Of a stretch of DNA of 64,000 nt, positions 34,812 to 45,787 are shown piece by piece. The notes beneath the pieces are model-generated. The model saw nothing but the letters and a program-made list of their open reading frames with translations, searched no databases and was not told where the DNA came from. Both the position numbers and the translations under genes were made by a program. This DNA comes from Astrocystis sublimbata (Eukaryota; Ascomycota; Sordariomycetes; Xylariales; Xylariaceae), in the NCBI GenBank assembly GCA_022453515.1, contig JAJNNY010000012.1, positions 682,001 to 746,000 on the forward strand, written 5' to 3'. Positions within the stretch are counted from its first letter, which is position 1. Each line of letters opens with the position of its first letter.

Positions 34812-36776
34812 TTACCGTCTTCCCCGCGGCTGCGCGAGGGCTTCTTTGCGTCTGTAGTCACGAATCTCCTTAGTCCCAAGACTCCCTAGACCGCCCTCGC
34901 TCCGGCGCTCCCATCCGCCAAGTCGGACGACGAGACACGTCGCGTTATCTCCATTGCTGCTGACCTCGGTGGCAAAAGTCACGACATCCTTGGAGCCCTG
35001 CTCGGGCGTCTTGGCCTCCTTCACAACGTCGACAATCTCCTGGTCACTCAGCATGGCCGAAATGCCGTCCGTCATGAGCACCAGGAAGCTGTACTGGGCT
35101 GGCCCCAGTTCGGTACGCGTGATTTCAGGTTCCGCGGACACTCCCAGCCGCTTCGACGCGATGTCGCCGAAGGCACGGGAGTTGGCCAGGCCCTGGATGC
35201 GCTCCTCGCCGAACGAATCAGTCACGAACGACGCGGCGAAACGGCGGAGACGGTGAGACTCGCCCGGTGAGCTGGGGTGGTGGTCCCAGGTCAGGGGTAC
35301 AGCTAGGCCTGTACCTGTCTCGCAGAGCAGGACTCGCGTATCGCCTACATGGCCTACGAGGAGGGTAGAAGATGCGGCGGGGTGCCAAAAAGGCGCCGGG
35401 GTGGGTGTAGATATCAGCGCTATAGATGCGGTCGAGCCACCTTTAAATCGTGTGCGTCCACCGATGCCATGCCCGGAGGGTGGGACGTGATACGGCTTTC
35501 CAAGAACCTCATCGGTGTTCACGGCTGCATCAGTGACGTAGGGGTCGTCAGGGTCAGGTTTTCGAGCTTGAGCTGTGACGAAATCCAGATCCGCACGGAG
35601 AAAGGCATAGGTGAGAACAGACTCAATGCTGATAGGCGTTTCGGTCGCATTGTCCCCCTGGTGAAAAATGTTAAAATGCGGTGGCTTGAAGCGCCGGAAA
35701 TATCCCCCTATGGTATCCTTGTACTCTTGCACGAGGTCCTTCTGCAATTGCAATGCGCGGTCGCGCGAGTGCTTGGCGGGGGTTGGGTCGTCCCCTTTCA
35801 CGGGGCTCGCGTGTTCCACTTCGTTGATGGCACCATGTTGGTCGATATGGGGAATGCTGGCTTCCGCCTTCGCTTCCTCGCCCCCCTTGACCTTGACGTC
35901 GTCCAGCGTCTGCTGGTCGCGTGCGGTGTTGCCAGTCAGCAACGGAAGCGGTGCATTCTCCTTGGAGCTGGTGGTGGGCTTGGTACCCCTTTTCTTACGC
36001 AGGCTGCTATGCAGACCGAACTCGGAAGCGGCCTCTTCGATGTACCCATGAAGCTCGTCCCGTAGGAATTCGCTGCACTGCGAGCCACCATGGCCATCGA
36101 AAACGCCAAAGTAGAAGATCTGGGGATCGCCGTAGGCGCTATCAGCCGAGGTCCCCTCTCCGCTCCGCTTCATGGCACTCCTGACTAGACTGATGGGCGT
36201 GCGTTTGGCAAAGGCGGGCATATCGATGGTGCCAGCCTGGTTGGTGTCCTCATTGTACGGTCGCTCGCCCCGAGAGGCTGTGGCGCCATAGTGGTGTTTA
36301 GCACTCCGAAGAGGGATGCGGACGACGGTGAGATCGCGAGTCGAGGGTAGATGCGGCGGCGTGACTGGCGCGGCTCCCGTCACGGCGCCATGGGGGGCAG
36401 CTGCCGACCGGGGCAGATTATGATGAGGACCTGGCGGGGCTCGCGAGTCTGTGTGGAGCGAGGACGATGGTAGATGGGTCACGAAGTACGAGTGGAATCC
36501 ACGGCGCGTGACGTGTGGACAGGACTGTGAGGGTTGGGAAGACTGAGCGTTGATCAGGGACGGGGTCGTGGTGGTGCCATCGCGATCCTGGGGCTCGTCG
36601 TTCACCCAGCGCCGGGCGTGTGGCTGGCAATGCAAGCTTCGAATCGTAGGTTGCCAGCAACGTCCTGCGGTCTCAACAGTTGTGGCGAGGTTTTGGGCCT
36701 GAGTTTGTGCTTGGGCTTGGGCTTGGGCTTGGGCTTTGCAGAATGAGCCAATGAAGCCTAGGTCGCGGAGACACAT
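34812..36776 (-). CDS. PTC6: PP2C-type protein phosphatase, Ptc6-like (mitochondrial)
   Basis: Metal-dependent Ser/Thr phosphatases of the Ptc6 group act in the mitochondrion, in yeast on pyruvate dehydrogenase and in mitophagy. This is a single exon of up to 654 residues. The domain opens with YGATASRGERPYNEDTNQAG at about 163-182, followed by the metal site VFDGHGGS (DGHGG 227-231), GDTRVLLCETG, SRAFGDIASKRLG, LVLMTDGISAMLSDQE and the last metal site NGDNATCLVVRL. A long charged insert (about 255-345) separates the first motifs from the rest. Residues 14-28 are an Ala-Gln repeat from a hexanucleotide tract; the following region is Arg/His/Ser-rich with few acids, compatible with a presequence. 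The exact start is uncertain. Confidence 0.9.
   Translation of the reverse strand: MCLRDLGFIGSFCKAQAQAQAQAQTQAQNLATTVETAGRCWQPTIRSLHCQPHARRWVNDEPQDRDGTTTTPSLINAQSSQPSQSCPHVTRRGFHSYFVTHLPSSSLHTDSRAPPGPHHNLPRSAAAPHGAVTGAAPVTPPHLPSTRDLTVVRIPLRSAKHHYGATASRGERPYNEDTNQAGTIDMPAFAKRTPISLVRSAMKRSGEGTSADSAYGDPQIFYFGVFDGHGGSQCSEFLRDELHGYIEEAASEFGLHSSLRKKRGTKPTTSSKENAPLPLLTGNTARDQQTLDDVKVKGGEEAKAEASIPHIDQHGAINEVEHASPVKGDDPTPAKHSRDRALQLQKDLVQEYKDTIGGYFRRFKPPHFNIFHQGDNATETPISIESVLTYAFLRADLDFVTAQARKPDPDDPYVTDAAVNTDEVLGKPYHVPPSGHGIGGRTRFKGGSTASIALISTPTPAPFWHPAASSTLLVGHVGDTRVLLCETGTGLAVPLTWDHHPSSPGESHRLRRFAASFVTDSFGEERIQGLANSRAFGDIASKRLGVSAEPEITRTELGPAQYSFLVLMTDGISAMLSDQEIVDVVKEAKTPEQGSKDVVTFATEVSSNGDNATCLVVRLGGWERRSEGGLGSLGTKEIRDYRRKEALAQPRGRR
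36707..36736. repeat. GGGCTT hexanucleotide repeat coding Ala-Gln
   Basis: About five units lie near the 5' end of the phosphatase frame and encode alternating Ala and Gln. Confidence 0.85.
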
Positions 36777-37960
36777 ATGTCGTCAGCGGAGGCACGTTTA
36801 TAGACATACACACAATGAAACAACTCGAACTTGGGTGAACTGACCATAAGTGTCTCCGAGGGACCACCTCTTGGGCGTACCACGGCGTAATCTCATTGTC
36901 GGACCTTAGTATCGATTTACCTCTTCTAAAACCCAGCGAGCCTTTCAACCCAAGATTGGTTTATCCCACAGGGAGCGCGAAGCTATCCGGATGGTGTAAA
37001 AGAAACAAGAGGTGCTGTCCATAGATGCAGGCCTTTTGTCCTGCGGTGTGTCTGAAGAAGCGCAAAACGGCGACGACAGGCAGGTCTGGAGCAATGTCGT
37101 GTCTCGGGCAGGTCGAGCAACCGGTGTGGATGATGGTGGTGGGACTTTGCGGTGCCGGTCGACAGTGGAGGTCCCCCTATCTACCTACCTGTAGGTACAG
37201 TAGATATCTGCATAAATAAAGTGACGCAACACAGCTGGCGACCTGGCAAGTGTCGCGCTGAAACTCTGGAATATGTACCTGAGAAAGGTTGTCTTTCGTG
37301 TAGTTGCGAGGAGGTAGGGAGGATGGTGAAGGTGGTGAGCAGCAGTTGTGAGCAGGGTGAATTAAAGTTACCGACTTAGGTACCTTACCTAAGGTATCGT
37401 GCTAGTATGTACATTTAGCTAGCGGGGAAACCCGAATCGGAAGTCCCCCAGGCACCTACCTTACCTGGTAGAGGTACTTCCAAGCACCACCTGCAGTGGC
37501 ATACAGACAATCTTTAGACAGCCCAAGCCCGATCCCACCCGTGCACTTCGACTCTTAGAAGCAAGTAATCCTCCCTGACCGGGCTCGGAGTGACGATTGA
37601 AATTGCTAATCATGCTTGGTGATGTCTGCCAAGCGCACATATATCTACATATGTACATACGATCAACCAACACCTCTCGTACCTGGAAAAGAATTAGCAA
37701 ATAAGTTGTCATGCCAATGTCATATCTACTCTCTAGTCGATGTCAATTGCCGCTATTCCCAGGCTTACTGCGCATTTATCTCCCTTTATAAGCTTCCATT
37801 TGTGACCCCAACATTTCTGACTACCTGCAACCTCCGCCGTCATACCTTAGGTAGACAATGAAAGATACTATAGGGACACTGCCGTCGTACGGGTAAAAAA
37901 GAAGAGGCAACTTTAAGTAGAACAGTAACCGAGTAAGATGCGATTGAAATTGGAATAACA
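36777..37960. other. Intergenic between PTC6-like and RTP1-like genes
   Basis: No gene is supported. TAGGTA/ACCTACC words cluster at 37180-37200 and 37375-37470. Both neighbours are on the minus strand, so this includes the PTC6 promoter and the RTP1 3' flank. Confidence 0.55.
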
Positions 37961-40867
37961 TCATTCAATCTCTTCGATTCTTGGCCTCGCGCGCCTCACT
38001 TCATCCGCATCCAACGACGGTAGGCTCGGCCTCGACATATCCAAGCCCGCAATTCTCACGGCTGTAGGCGCTGCGTCTTGGCTCTGTTGCTGTGGCACAA
38101 GCTGCACCATGCGGAGGCTTTCCAAACTCTTAAGTGCATCCTGCGCGTGCTGACGGACCAGGCCATCCTCATCTGTCTGCTCCACGTATCCAAGTATACG
38201 CACAACATCCTCTTCTTTGATGCTGAGTCCTGCACCAAAGCCCAACCCAGCTCCGTTCCTTCCAGAGCTAGGGTTAAGATGACCCCCGCCTTCTCGAGCC
38301 TTTCCCAGAGCGTACACAAATGTCAGTATCACTGTGACAGCTGCACGCCGCAAGATGCCCGCTTCCAGTATGCCGCTCTCGATCACAAGTACGTCAAGAC
38401 AGAGTGCCAATGCGGCGTCTATGAGCGACGGAGCGAAAGAACGAATGTTTATCTCAAGGCCAGAGGCGAATAATGAGAGTGCAGACGATCGGATTCGCAT
38501 ATCCTCACTGCCTCGTTTGCTCTCCCAGCCAGATACGATGCGTGCGAGAAGTGCGTTGCGGGTTCGTTCGTCGGGCGTCTGCTCTTCGAGGTCCGCATCC
38601 AAGTCATCGTCTTCGTCCTCGTCTACAAGAGAGGATGACGAGCGATCTGCAAGCTTGGCCTTGGCTTTGAGTTTCCGCGCAGCAATCCGCTCGGCGTGGG
38701 CCTGCTGCTCTTCGGTCTTGGGTCGGTGTGCTCGACGCCCGGCAAGTGCGACAAGTGCCTCGCCGACCGACGCAGCTATTTCTCCAGCGAATGTCTCGCC
38801 CATTCGTTGCATTAACTGCAGTAATGCCTCCCCAAAGCGTAGACGTGTATCTGTTTTTTGCCTTTCTGCTGCATCGACATACTGATCAAGCGCTTCTCGT
38901 ACGGTAGAGCGTGGATGCCGTTCTGACAATAGCACCAATACCTTCATCACACGCAGGCTGATGTATTCGTCGTCATCACTTAGAAGCGATGACAAAAGTA
39001 CCAAAGTAGCTGGGATATCGAGGATAGCACTGTTGGATTTGATAAGTGCACCCAGTAGGTTCAGACCCTCCGAGCGAACAGGAGGTGGCGAATCAGCTTG
39101 GGTGATATATGAGAGTGCCAAGTTGTATGTCTTCCGATCTTCAGTCTGTCGCTCTGTCGGCCCAGCTACCCGCTCAGTAGGGTCTTCTAGTTCATCCCGA
39201 AATTCCAAAAGCTGCGAAAGGTTGTGTGCGGTTTGCGAGGTATCCATATCTCGAGCGAGACTAATTCGTTTGAGTGAAGATTCGATACTCTTCAGCGTAT
39301 CTTCAGGTACATCCTTCCGCTGAAAACTAGGTATGGTGACGACTAAGTTCAGCAAACTCAGAGCCACAGGGACTGCGTCGTCACTTGAATTTTCTGTGCC
39401 ATATTCGCCGAGTACTTTCCCAATAAGCTGCAGTAACTGCTTGGAATTTGATATCAATTTCTCTGGGAGCTTTTCCATCAATTCTTGAAGTATCCTGGCC
39501 CGGATCAGCTTCAATACTGGGTCACAATCACCACTAGCATTCACAATATGTATTACTTCTGCATTTTTCGTCGAGCCGAGTGAGTTTTCAAAGAGCTTGA
39601 GGAAAAGCGTTGATAAGTCTGAGTCGGAAGCTGTCCGATTGATGAGCTCAATGACTTTTGGTATTTTGGAGTCCATGGCATCTAGCTCGAGCGGCATTGG
39701 CATCGAGCCATATTGACCATGTAGTCTCTTTATTTGTATACCAGAATCACCCACCTGTTCATAAGACCATTGCGACTTATTACCGTCGTGGGTCCCAGAA
39801 AAGAGAAGGTTGTCGATTATTTCCAAGAACTTGTCCGCGGATCCAGCAAGTCTAAGGTAAATCTCGAGAAGGCTCCGTGCTGGCTGGCAATATCGTTCGT
39901 TTATGTGCGTAGTTGGGGACGGCCAGGATGCCAGAGCCCATAGAGGCAGAAGTAGGGGGTTAAGCAGTCTCTTAGTCAAACCGGGGTTGGGGTGGGAATT
40001 CAGCAACGCAGACAAGCGTTTCAATTCATCGCTGAGTCCGCCAGCCCGAGCCGCAGTCGTGCTTTTCCGAAGGTCGACGACTTCATCAGGCCCGGCACCG
40101 AATATCAGTGGTTCATCCGAGGTCTTCTGAGAAGAAAGGGATGGATTGATGCAAGCCAACATCGGCTCAGCAAAGGCTCTCCATCCGGGAGTTCCTTAGC
40201 AGATCGTGAACGTTAGCAAGATGTTTTTGCGAGATTTTGCGAATGTATCATACCAGGGGCTCCAAATTGCTTCCTGCCCAAGACTCCGAAACCTATAACA
40301 TATGCAGCGACCCTCGCAAGATCAGGGCCATTGTTACCGTCCAAGAGAGCACGAAGCTGAGGTGCAATGCCAGGAAACCAAGTCTCAGGTTTTACAGAGG
40401 GCGGAGGGACGGACAGAAGAGTCGATGCCATTTTCAAAGCCTCCAAGGTTATGTTGGCACCTTCTTTCTGGGGGGCAGCAGCCTCTGATAGACTGACTGT
40501 GCTTGACGGATGAACCGAGAAGACGAATTCCAAAGTTGCCCGAACTCCATCAGGTCTCTGAGGCAACAACGTGAGGATGTCCATGAAGCGAACACGGAGC
40601 CATTCTTGCACACGACCCGGCTTTATCAGGGTATTCAATGCGGACATCAACGCCAACGTACCTGTGCTTTGGGGAGTTCAGAAACACGACGCAGATGGAA
40701 GATAACACGTTGGTCGCATTTACCCACCTCGATATAAGAGCCCCGAAATCTTTCTGGCCTTCTACACGAGCCTGCGCATCAAAGGATGGCTGGAAAGCCT
40801 TGATCCCATCGCGTTCGAGGGCAGACACCAGTGTCTCTTCTTGCCCCCCAGCGCGTTTGGTGTCCAT
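37961..40867 (-). CDS. RTP1: RTP1/TANGO6-like HEAT-repeat protein
   Basis: Yeast Rtp1 assists nuclear import and assembly of RNA polymerase II; the animal relative is TANGO6. Exons 40728-40867, 40254-40666 and 37961-40194 join in phase to 928 residues. I took the acceptor after CAAAG (exon 2 starting 40666) because the neighbouring CACAG would break the frame. The protein is almost wholly helical with Leu-rich HEAT-like repeats. The conserved RTP1 C-terminal blocks are RNALLARIVSGWESKRGSED and IRSSALSLFASGLEINI, then EDVVRILGYVEQTDEDGLVR. A Lys/Ala-rich and acidic stretch (DEDEDDDLDADLEEQTPDE) interrupts the repeats. There is no signal or membrane segment. The family call rests on remembered sequence character; a profile search would settle it. 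Confidence 0.83.
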
Positions 40868-43131
40868 TGTAAAACAAGGTGCTCTGCCTAGCTAATCACT
40901 ATGCAGGGCAGATGCCTACATAGGAGCCGGAGCAAAGACCCAGATACGCATTGAGTCAGCCCAAACTCGAAAGTCGGGGGCGAGAGGTGGCGCTCTTCAA
41001 AGGTTGGGCGATTTATTCCAACTTTTCCCTAGTAACTTTGACAAGTGCATCATCTACAGTATGTAAGAGGACGGAGCAACTACCTTAGGTTAGGTAGGTA
41101 GGTAACTGCACGATGCGCGTTGGTGAGTGTCAAAATCTGCAACAGCTGTCATCAGCTGCATGTCACGCTCATGTACATAGGTACCTAGGTACCTGCCCTT
41201 TGCATCAGTCTGCGGGCAGTGGTCATAGCAACCCCAAAACAGCAGCGCGTCGCAGCACTTGCCGCGTTTCACACACCCAGCAGTGTTTACTGAGTACCTA
41301 GGTACCTACCTACCTAAACCGCGCTGCATCTTTTCCTGGGCAATCATACCTACTCCTACCTCACAAACACCAATTTTCGTCGACTTCAATATGCACCTGT
41401 GGATGTTTGGAAAACGATATCACATCGAGATACGAGTCCCTCCTCGGATCAATTCTCTAGGCAGTCGCTCAGGTTGAACATCTTTCGCAGGTCTTTCTGG
41501 CATGAATGGCCTGCATTCACACAACTCGCATGGCGCCTCCCCTACAGTCCTCCGAATCCCGTTTTCCGAAAGGAATGTCTTCAGACCCCTTGGCCAATCT
41601 TTTCAATCCACGCGACACGTCGCTACTCAAGATCAATGCGATCTAATGTGTATGCCGCGTGGGGATCGTCGCGTGAGGTGGGCTAGCTGGTTCTAGCTGT
41701 AGATTGGCCATAGGGAACGGTGTTTCGGAACTTAACCCTAATAGTTCCCGAGGTTCTAGTCTTGCGTTTACAGTCGTTCGGTTCTACCTTATATACTGCT
41801 CGGTGGACTTGTGACTCTGGCCCTGCTGAGAAGTAGGATTGGACGAGCTGACACCTGGCGGTGGAAGGGTGGCCATGGACACTCCAGTCGCCCCGCGCGC
41901 GCAAGGACCTGTGCTATGAGTCTATTTGGGAAGAACCCCTGGCCTGGGGTCGCTCGTCAGTGCTGTGTCGCTGGAACCCGCACTCCGGTCATTCTGGATC
42001 GTCTTGGTGATGCCCCGCGTGCTTGTCTGCTGGGAGATGGGTTGGAACTAGCTTGCTACTACCAACTGGAGATGATGTGGCCTCCCTGTGCCGCATCGCG
42101 CTCGGGGGGAATATAGGAAGGGCGCAGTGTTGGCCACATACCGTCTGAGCACTTGGGAATTTCTCTACCATATGCCATCAACCATCTCGCCGGAATCACC
42201 CCTTCACTGGACCAGGTGAGCGAGTGTTGTCATGGTTTCAACAGAAATTCCCTAAATCTCGGATATCACATCATGCCTCATTGCCAGCCTTGGGCACCCA
42301 AAACCCTCCTGTTGCATCCAGTTGACGTAGCTGTCGGCATAAAACCCGGCTTCCTTATGAGCAGTCCCCCAGCCCATCCAACCCAAAAGCCAAGGACTCC
42401 GGCTCCCAAGACTGCATTTCGGCGACAGCCACTGATGCATCCGCAGAGAGATTCGACCGGGCGCATTAACCTTCTCTTGTGGGCTTGTCCCACAATGACG
42501 GAGGACGCCTACTCATCATCAATTACCCTGTGGTGCTTGATGTTTCCTTGCTGCCTCCATGCGGATGGAAACAAGACGACAATGCGGATTTTACAGATGT
42601 TTTTGGCCGTATGCAAATGCCTTCCCTGCTGCTCTTAGTGGCCCGACGGAAGTGAATTAAAAACCAGTCTTTGTTGGCAATGCGTTATTCTGAGAGTATA
42701 TTCACCTGGGCGGCCCTAGAGATTTGGCTCAAGTTGGAACTCGCCGATTTCATTCCAACATCCAGGAACGGTGCATATCCAGGTTCAAGTCGGCGATGGT
42801 GGGGTATGGCTTGAGCAACCTACTAGGCGTAGCTCGCGGCATAGGTTCATCCACCGGGACCCATCTCGAGTTGGCGTCAAAGCTTCGTGCTTGTCCGGTC
42901 TTGTCCCAGTGTTCGTTGAGCAAACCCTAAGTGGTGAGCTCTGATGGGAATTTTTTGTTATCAAGTTCTATGAGGGCACTTCTTTCGGGTGTTGCCCGCT
43001 AGGCTGCTCTGATCTGACAAGCCTTGAGACTTGGCATCTTGTCCGTCAGAGCGGCCCCCTTTTTAAGGGATAAGTCACCTTGATATGCTGGTTTCGGATA
43101 TGCTGCTAACATTGTGCCTAGTTCGTTCAAT
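40868..43131. other. Intergenic; possible decayed sequence at 41.8-42.9 kb
   Basis: The left half has dense TAGGTA/ACCTA clusters. From about 41800 to 42900 composition becomes GC-richer, with medium-length frames on both strands, but none shows a recognisable domain or clear splice structure. Confidence 0.5.
41081..41316. repeat. Three TAGGTA/TACCTA palindromic patches
   Basis: Patches at 41081-41105, 41174-41193 and 41294-41316 are built of GGTACCTAGGTACC-like words, each locally self-complementary. Confidence 0.65.
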
Positions 43132-44162
43132 CTAGTCATACATCTTGGGATACCCTTTTTCTGCCCATTCTTTGAATGGCATTGCTTTGGCAGTCTTCGG
43201 CATCCTGACCATCAATGGAATCTCGGTGTCGTTCATTTCACCTGTATCCACAGCCTTGTGGATTATCTGAACATGGGTGAGCTGCTCAAATCCCATGGCG
43301 CGATAAAGTGAGTTACCTGGCCCGGTCGATTCAAGATAGATCGGTAGACCAAGTTGCTCAGCTACCTCGACACCCCACTGCATCAACATGCGTCCGGCTC
43401 CTCGGCGTTGGTAATCCGGGTGGACAGCTATAGTTGGAAGATCTGGAAAATAGGTCAGCCTAAACCCCACAATCAGGAATCGCCCAACTCACAGATGTGC
43501 TTGTGGTACCCGAAGAGTTCTTTGTGCACATCCCAGATCGGAACCACTTCACCAACTAGTCAGCAATTGCCGTTGAGTGAAATAAAATATCAAGGCTTGT
43601 GAGTTTCAATCGTCTCGATACAGCCACCCGTCAGGGTAATTCTGTCTTTGAAATTTGACAGAAGAATTAGGCGTTTGGTGGTTACATACGGATCTTGTCA
43701 GCCGTCTCCCTATCTTCACCGTCGACTTCCGGGTGCAAATGTCAGCCACTTCCTTTCCAAGAGTACTGCGTGGGTATTTGTAGGCCTGTGCATGGTATCC
43801 AAAGCGACGGCATTGCCAGAACATGAACGGTTTCGGAGTTTATGCTGAAAAGAGAAGTGTGGGGATTACTCACGCCATACAGCTCCTCCAGGATGCTGCC
43901 ATGCGTTTACATCACCTGGCTTCCAAAAGATATCCCAGCAGGCCATTCCGACGATCGCGCCGGTATCCGTATCAACGCATTTTATAGGATAGCCGTTTGG
44001 GTCTGCGCTCCACATATGCGTTACTTGCTCAGTGTGCGCTTTGCGGTCTACGCCCCTTGGAAAAAGAAATCGTAGGACAGGCTGATGCTCGAACGCTTTG
44101 AAGTAGACATCGTATACCGCCTCAATATCGCAAATCTGCGCAGGTAGAACAACTAGTGGCAT
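43132..44162 (-). CDS. GNAT-family N-acetyltransferase
   Basis: This is a predicted acetyl-CoA-dependent acetyltransferase of unknown acceptor, of a type frequent in filamentous fungi. Exons 43874-44162, 43690-43725, 43493-43555 and 43132-43442 join in phase to 232 residues. Exon 2 is only 36 nt and was placed because it alone gives WLDGEDRETADKIL, matching the family's acidic linker; exon 3 gives VVPIWDVHKELFG. The acetyl-CoA loop is in exon 4, IAVHPDYQRRGAGRML (Q141-R-R-G-A-G146), followed by YLESTGPGNSLYRAMGF. The protein ends WAEKGYPKMYD, a tail I associate with this subfamily. There is no signal peptide. A TATA box lies about 100 nt upstream. The first intron, of 148 nt, holds a misleading open frame. 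Confidence 0.88.
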
Positions 44163-44257
44163 GATGGGCAGACTCAGACTTGGTCGTGGTCAATGTCGAA
44201 GTCTCATTCGTAGTAGTGTTTTAGTTCAACTTGTAAACTTTCCTTTCAACTCTTACT

Positions 44258-44266
44258 CTTTATATA
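44258..44266 (-). promoter_or_regulatory. TATA box for the GNAT gene
   Basis: TATATAAAG on the minus strand lies about 100 nt before the ATG at 44162. Confidence 0.5.
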
Positions 44267-44945
44267 CGCGTCTTAGATCTGATGTGTGGTCAACGTTTGC
44301 CAGGGGTATTTCCTAGCTCGTCGCAAAAGCCATGCATGGGCCGTGAAATTCAGGTTCAATCCCTTGAAACTGATGATGCCGTGTTCGAACCAGTCGGATG
44401 AGTCTAAACGAAGCCAAGACCCCTCGTATTCGGCTTCGCACTGGTCACTTTCGATAGATGATTACACACTTTGACGGGGGCATAGATTTGCCCCTAATAT
44501 CTCACTCGCAAATGACGAATACGAAGAAACACTCAAACCCGTAGACTCCTATAGCAAGTACCGAAGCTTACAGTTTAGCGCTGAACGCGATCTTCGTATT
44601 TACTTGGTCGGATAACATAGATTCTTGAGGCACCGTGCTGACTTAGTGATCCCATTTGGTAAAAGGGCACATTCATGTACAATTGTGCCGCCATGCATCA
44701 TCTACTTCCTCCACCCCAAATACACAGCTTTGTCCCGATCCATGGCTTCGCAATAACTTTGGTAGCAGGTGATTGCGTCAAAAGAGAAGGAACAGCGATA
44801 GATGCTGGACCCCTTTGCTCCCGGCTTGTAGGGAACCAGGGCCAATTCCATGTCTCCTTTGTGACTCTGAACCCAACTCCTTTTCAGATCATTCCTGTAG
44901 TCTTTCCAGGGATAGCTTTTTGTGCATCCCAATTGGGGTGATAAA
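44267..44945. other. Intergenic; may contain a 3' exon of the next gene
   Basis: A minus-strand frame at 44702-44932 (ending DRDKAVYLGWRK) looks somewhat protein-like and could be a downstream exon of the 45 kb gene. I could not join it in phase with confidence. Confidence 0.35.
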
Positions 44946-45650
44946 CTATCTCCTTAAACCACTGGAGCTACCGGAGTCAATAGGTGGCGTATGTGGTGGA
45001 AGGAACTGGGCATGGTACTTGTATTTCAAAAACATTAAAACCCTTTGAGGTAATATACGCCCTAGAGACTTGCCAAAAGGGCAGATTTTAAATAATGAAT
45101 AATGGTTGCTTACCGCTGAGTGCTGCCATTTGGAGCAACATTCAATGTTTTCTGCAAATCTCTGGGTATCTTCTTCTTCTTCGATGTCAAGGTGGATGAT
45201 GGAGATCGCCTCAGATTTTACCGAGGTACCCCAACTATACCATATACAGGATGACAGAAACCGCCATGCTATTTCGTAAAGAGCGACTCGGAACTGAGCG
45301 GCTGCAAAACCTGGCGGTGTGGAAGTTGTGAGTCCCGGAAATGTGAGGTCTGGTGGAAAAGTATCGACATATGGCCAACCAAAGACTAAATTCTGGACAA
45401 ATGGGGGAAGACGAAACATATCAACTTGTTCATAAATGCGAAAATTGTCGTGGCCGCTATCAACCCAGGATCGTATTGGTGGCCAGCGACAATCTCCAGG
45501 AAATGTCACAAACCTTTTGATCTCACCGGTTCTCAAAGCTAGATACCAACTCTCGCGGCAGGTCTGTGGCACAGAAGGTACATTGTAGCTAAAGGTAGTG
45601 AGGGAGGTCCACGTTGTACACAGTCTATATCCCACGCTACAACGCCACAT
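44946..45650 (-). CDS. Uncharacterised protein, weakly 2EXR-like; model incomplete
   Basis: The minus-strand frame gives up to 234 residues. The part before a candidate GTAAGC donor at 45113 is the most protein-like. It has PQTCRESWYLALRTGE, then IRSWVDSGHDNFRIYEQVDMFRLPPFV. A CRES helix followed by a segment with D-x-F/Y and a leucine-proline block recalls fungal 2EXR-domain proteins of unknown role. Beyond 45113 the frame is AT-rich and probably intron, so the true 3' end is unknown. The 5' end may also lie further upstream. The similarity is a weak impression, not a demonstrated match. A 22-nt near-identical repeat sits at both ends of this frame. Confidence 0.35.
   Translation of the reverse strand: MWRCSVGYRLCTTWTSLTTFSYNVPSVPQTCRESWYLALRTGEIKRFVTFPGDCRWPPIRSWVDSGHDNFRIYEQVDMFRLPPFVQNLVFGWPYVDTFPPDLTFPGLTTSTPPGFAAAQFRVALYEIAWRFLSSCIWYSWGTSVKSEAISIIHLDIEEEEDTQRFAENIECCSKWQHSAVSNHYSLFKICPFGKSLGRILPQRVLMFLKYKYHAQFLPPHTPPIDSGSSSGLRR
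45059..45081. repeat. Copy 1 of a 22-23 nt direct repeat
   Basis: GCCCTAGAGACTTGCCAAAAGGG matches 45766-45787 except for one inserted and one substituted base. Confidence 0.6.
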
Positions 45651-45765
45651 GTCAAGTACTTCAGCATGCTGGAGTCAGTAAGTACCTTTTAATAATAAAG
45701 AACTTGCTCATGAATCAGGGGTTCGCAGGTATTTCGGCAGCGGAGATACCTGTTTGGATAATCTA

Positions 45766-45787
45766 GCCCTGAGACTTGCCAGAAGGG
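45766..45787. repeat. Copy 2 of a 22-23 nt direct repeat
   Basis: GCCCTGAGACTTGCCAGAAGGG lies just beyond the 5' end of the 45 kb frame. Confidence 0.6.

Noticed and set aside
42153..42638. 161-codon plus-strand frame
   Set aside because: There are competing frames on the opposite strand, no motif and no promoter signal; at best it is decayed sequence.
44300..44420. tRNA-like GGTTCAATCCC box
   Set aside because: The flanking bases do not form a T-arm stem or a cloverleaf.
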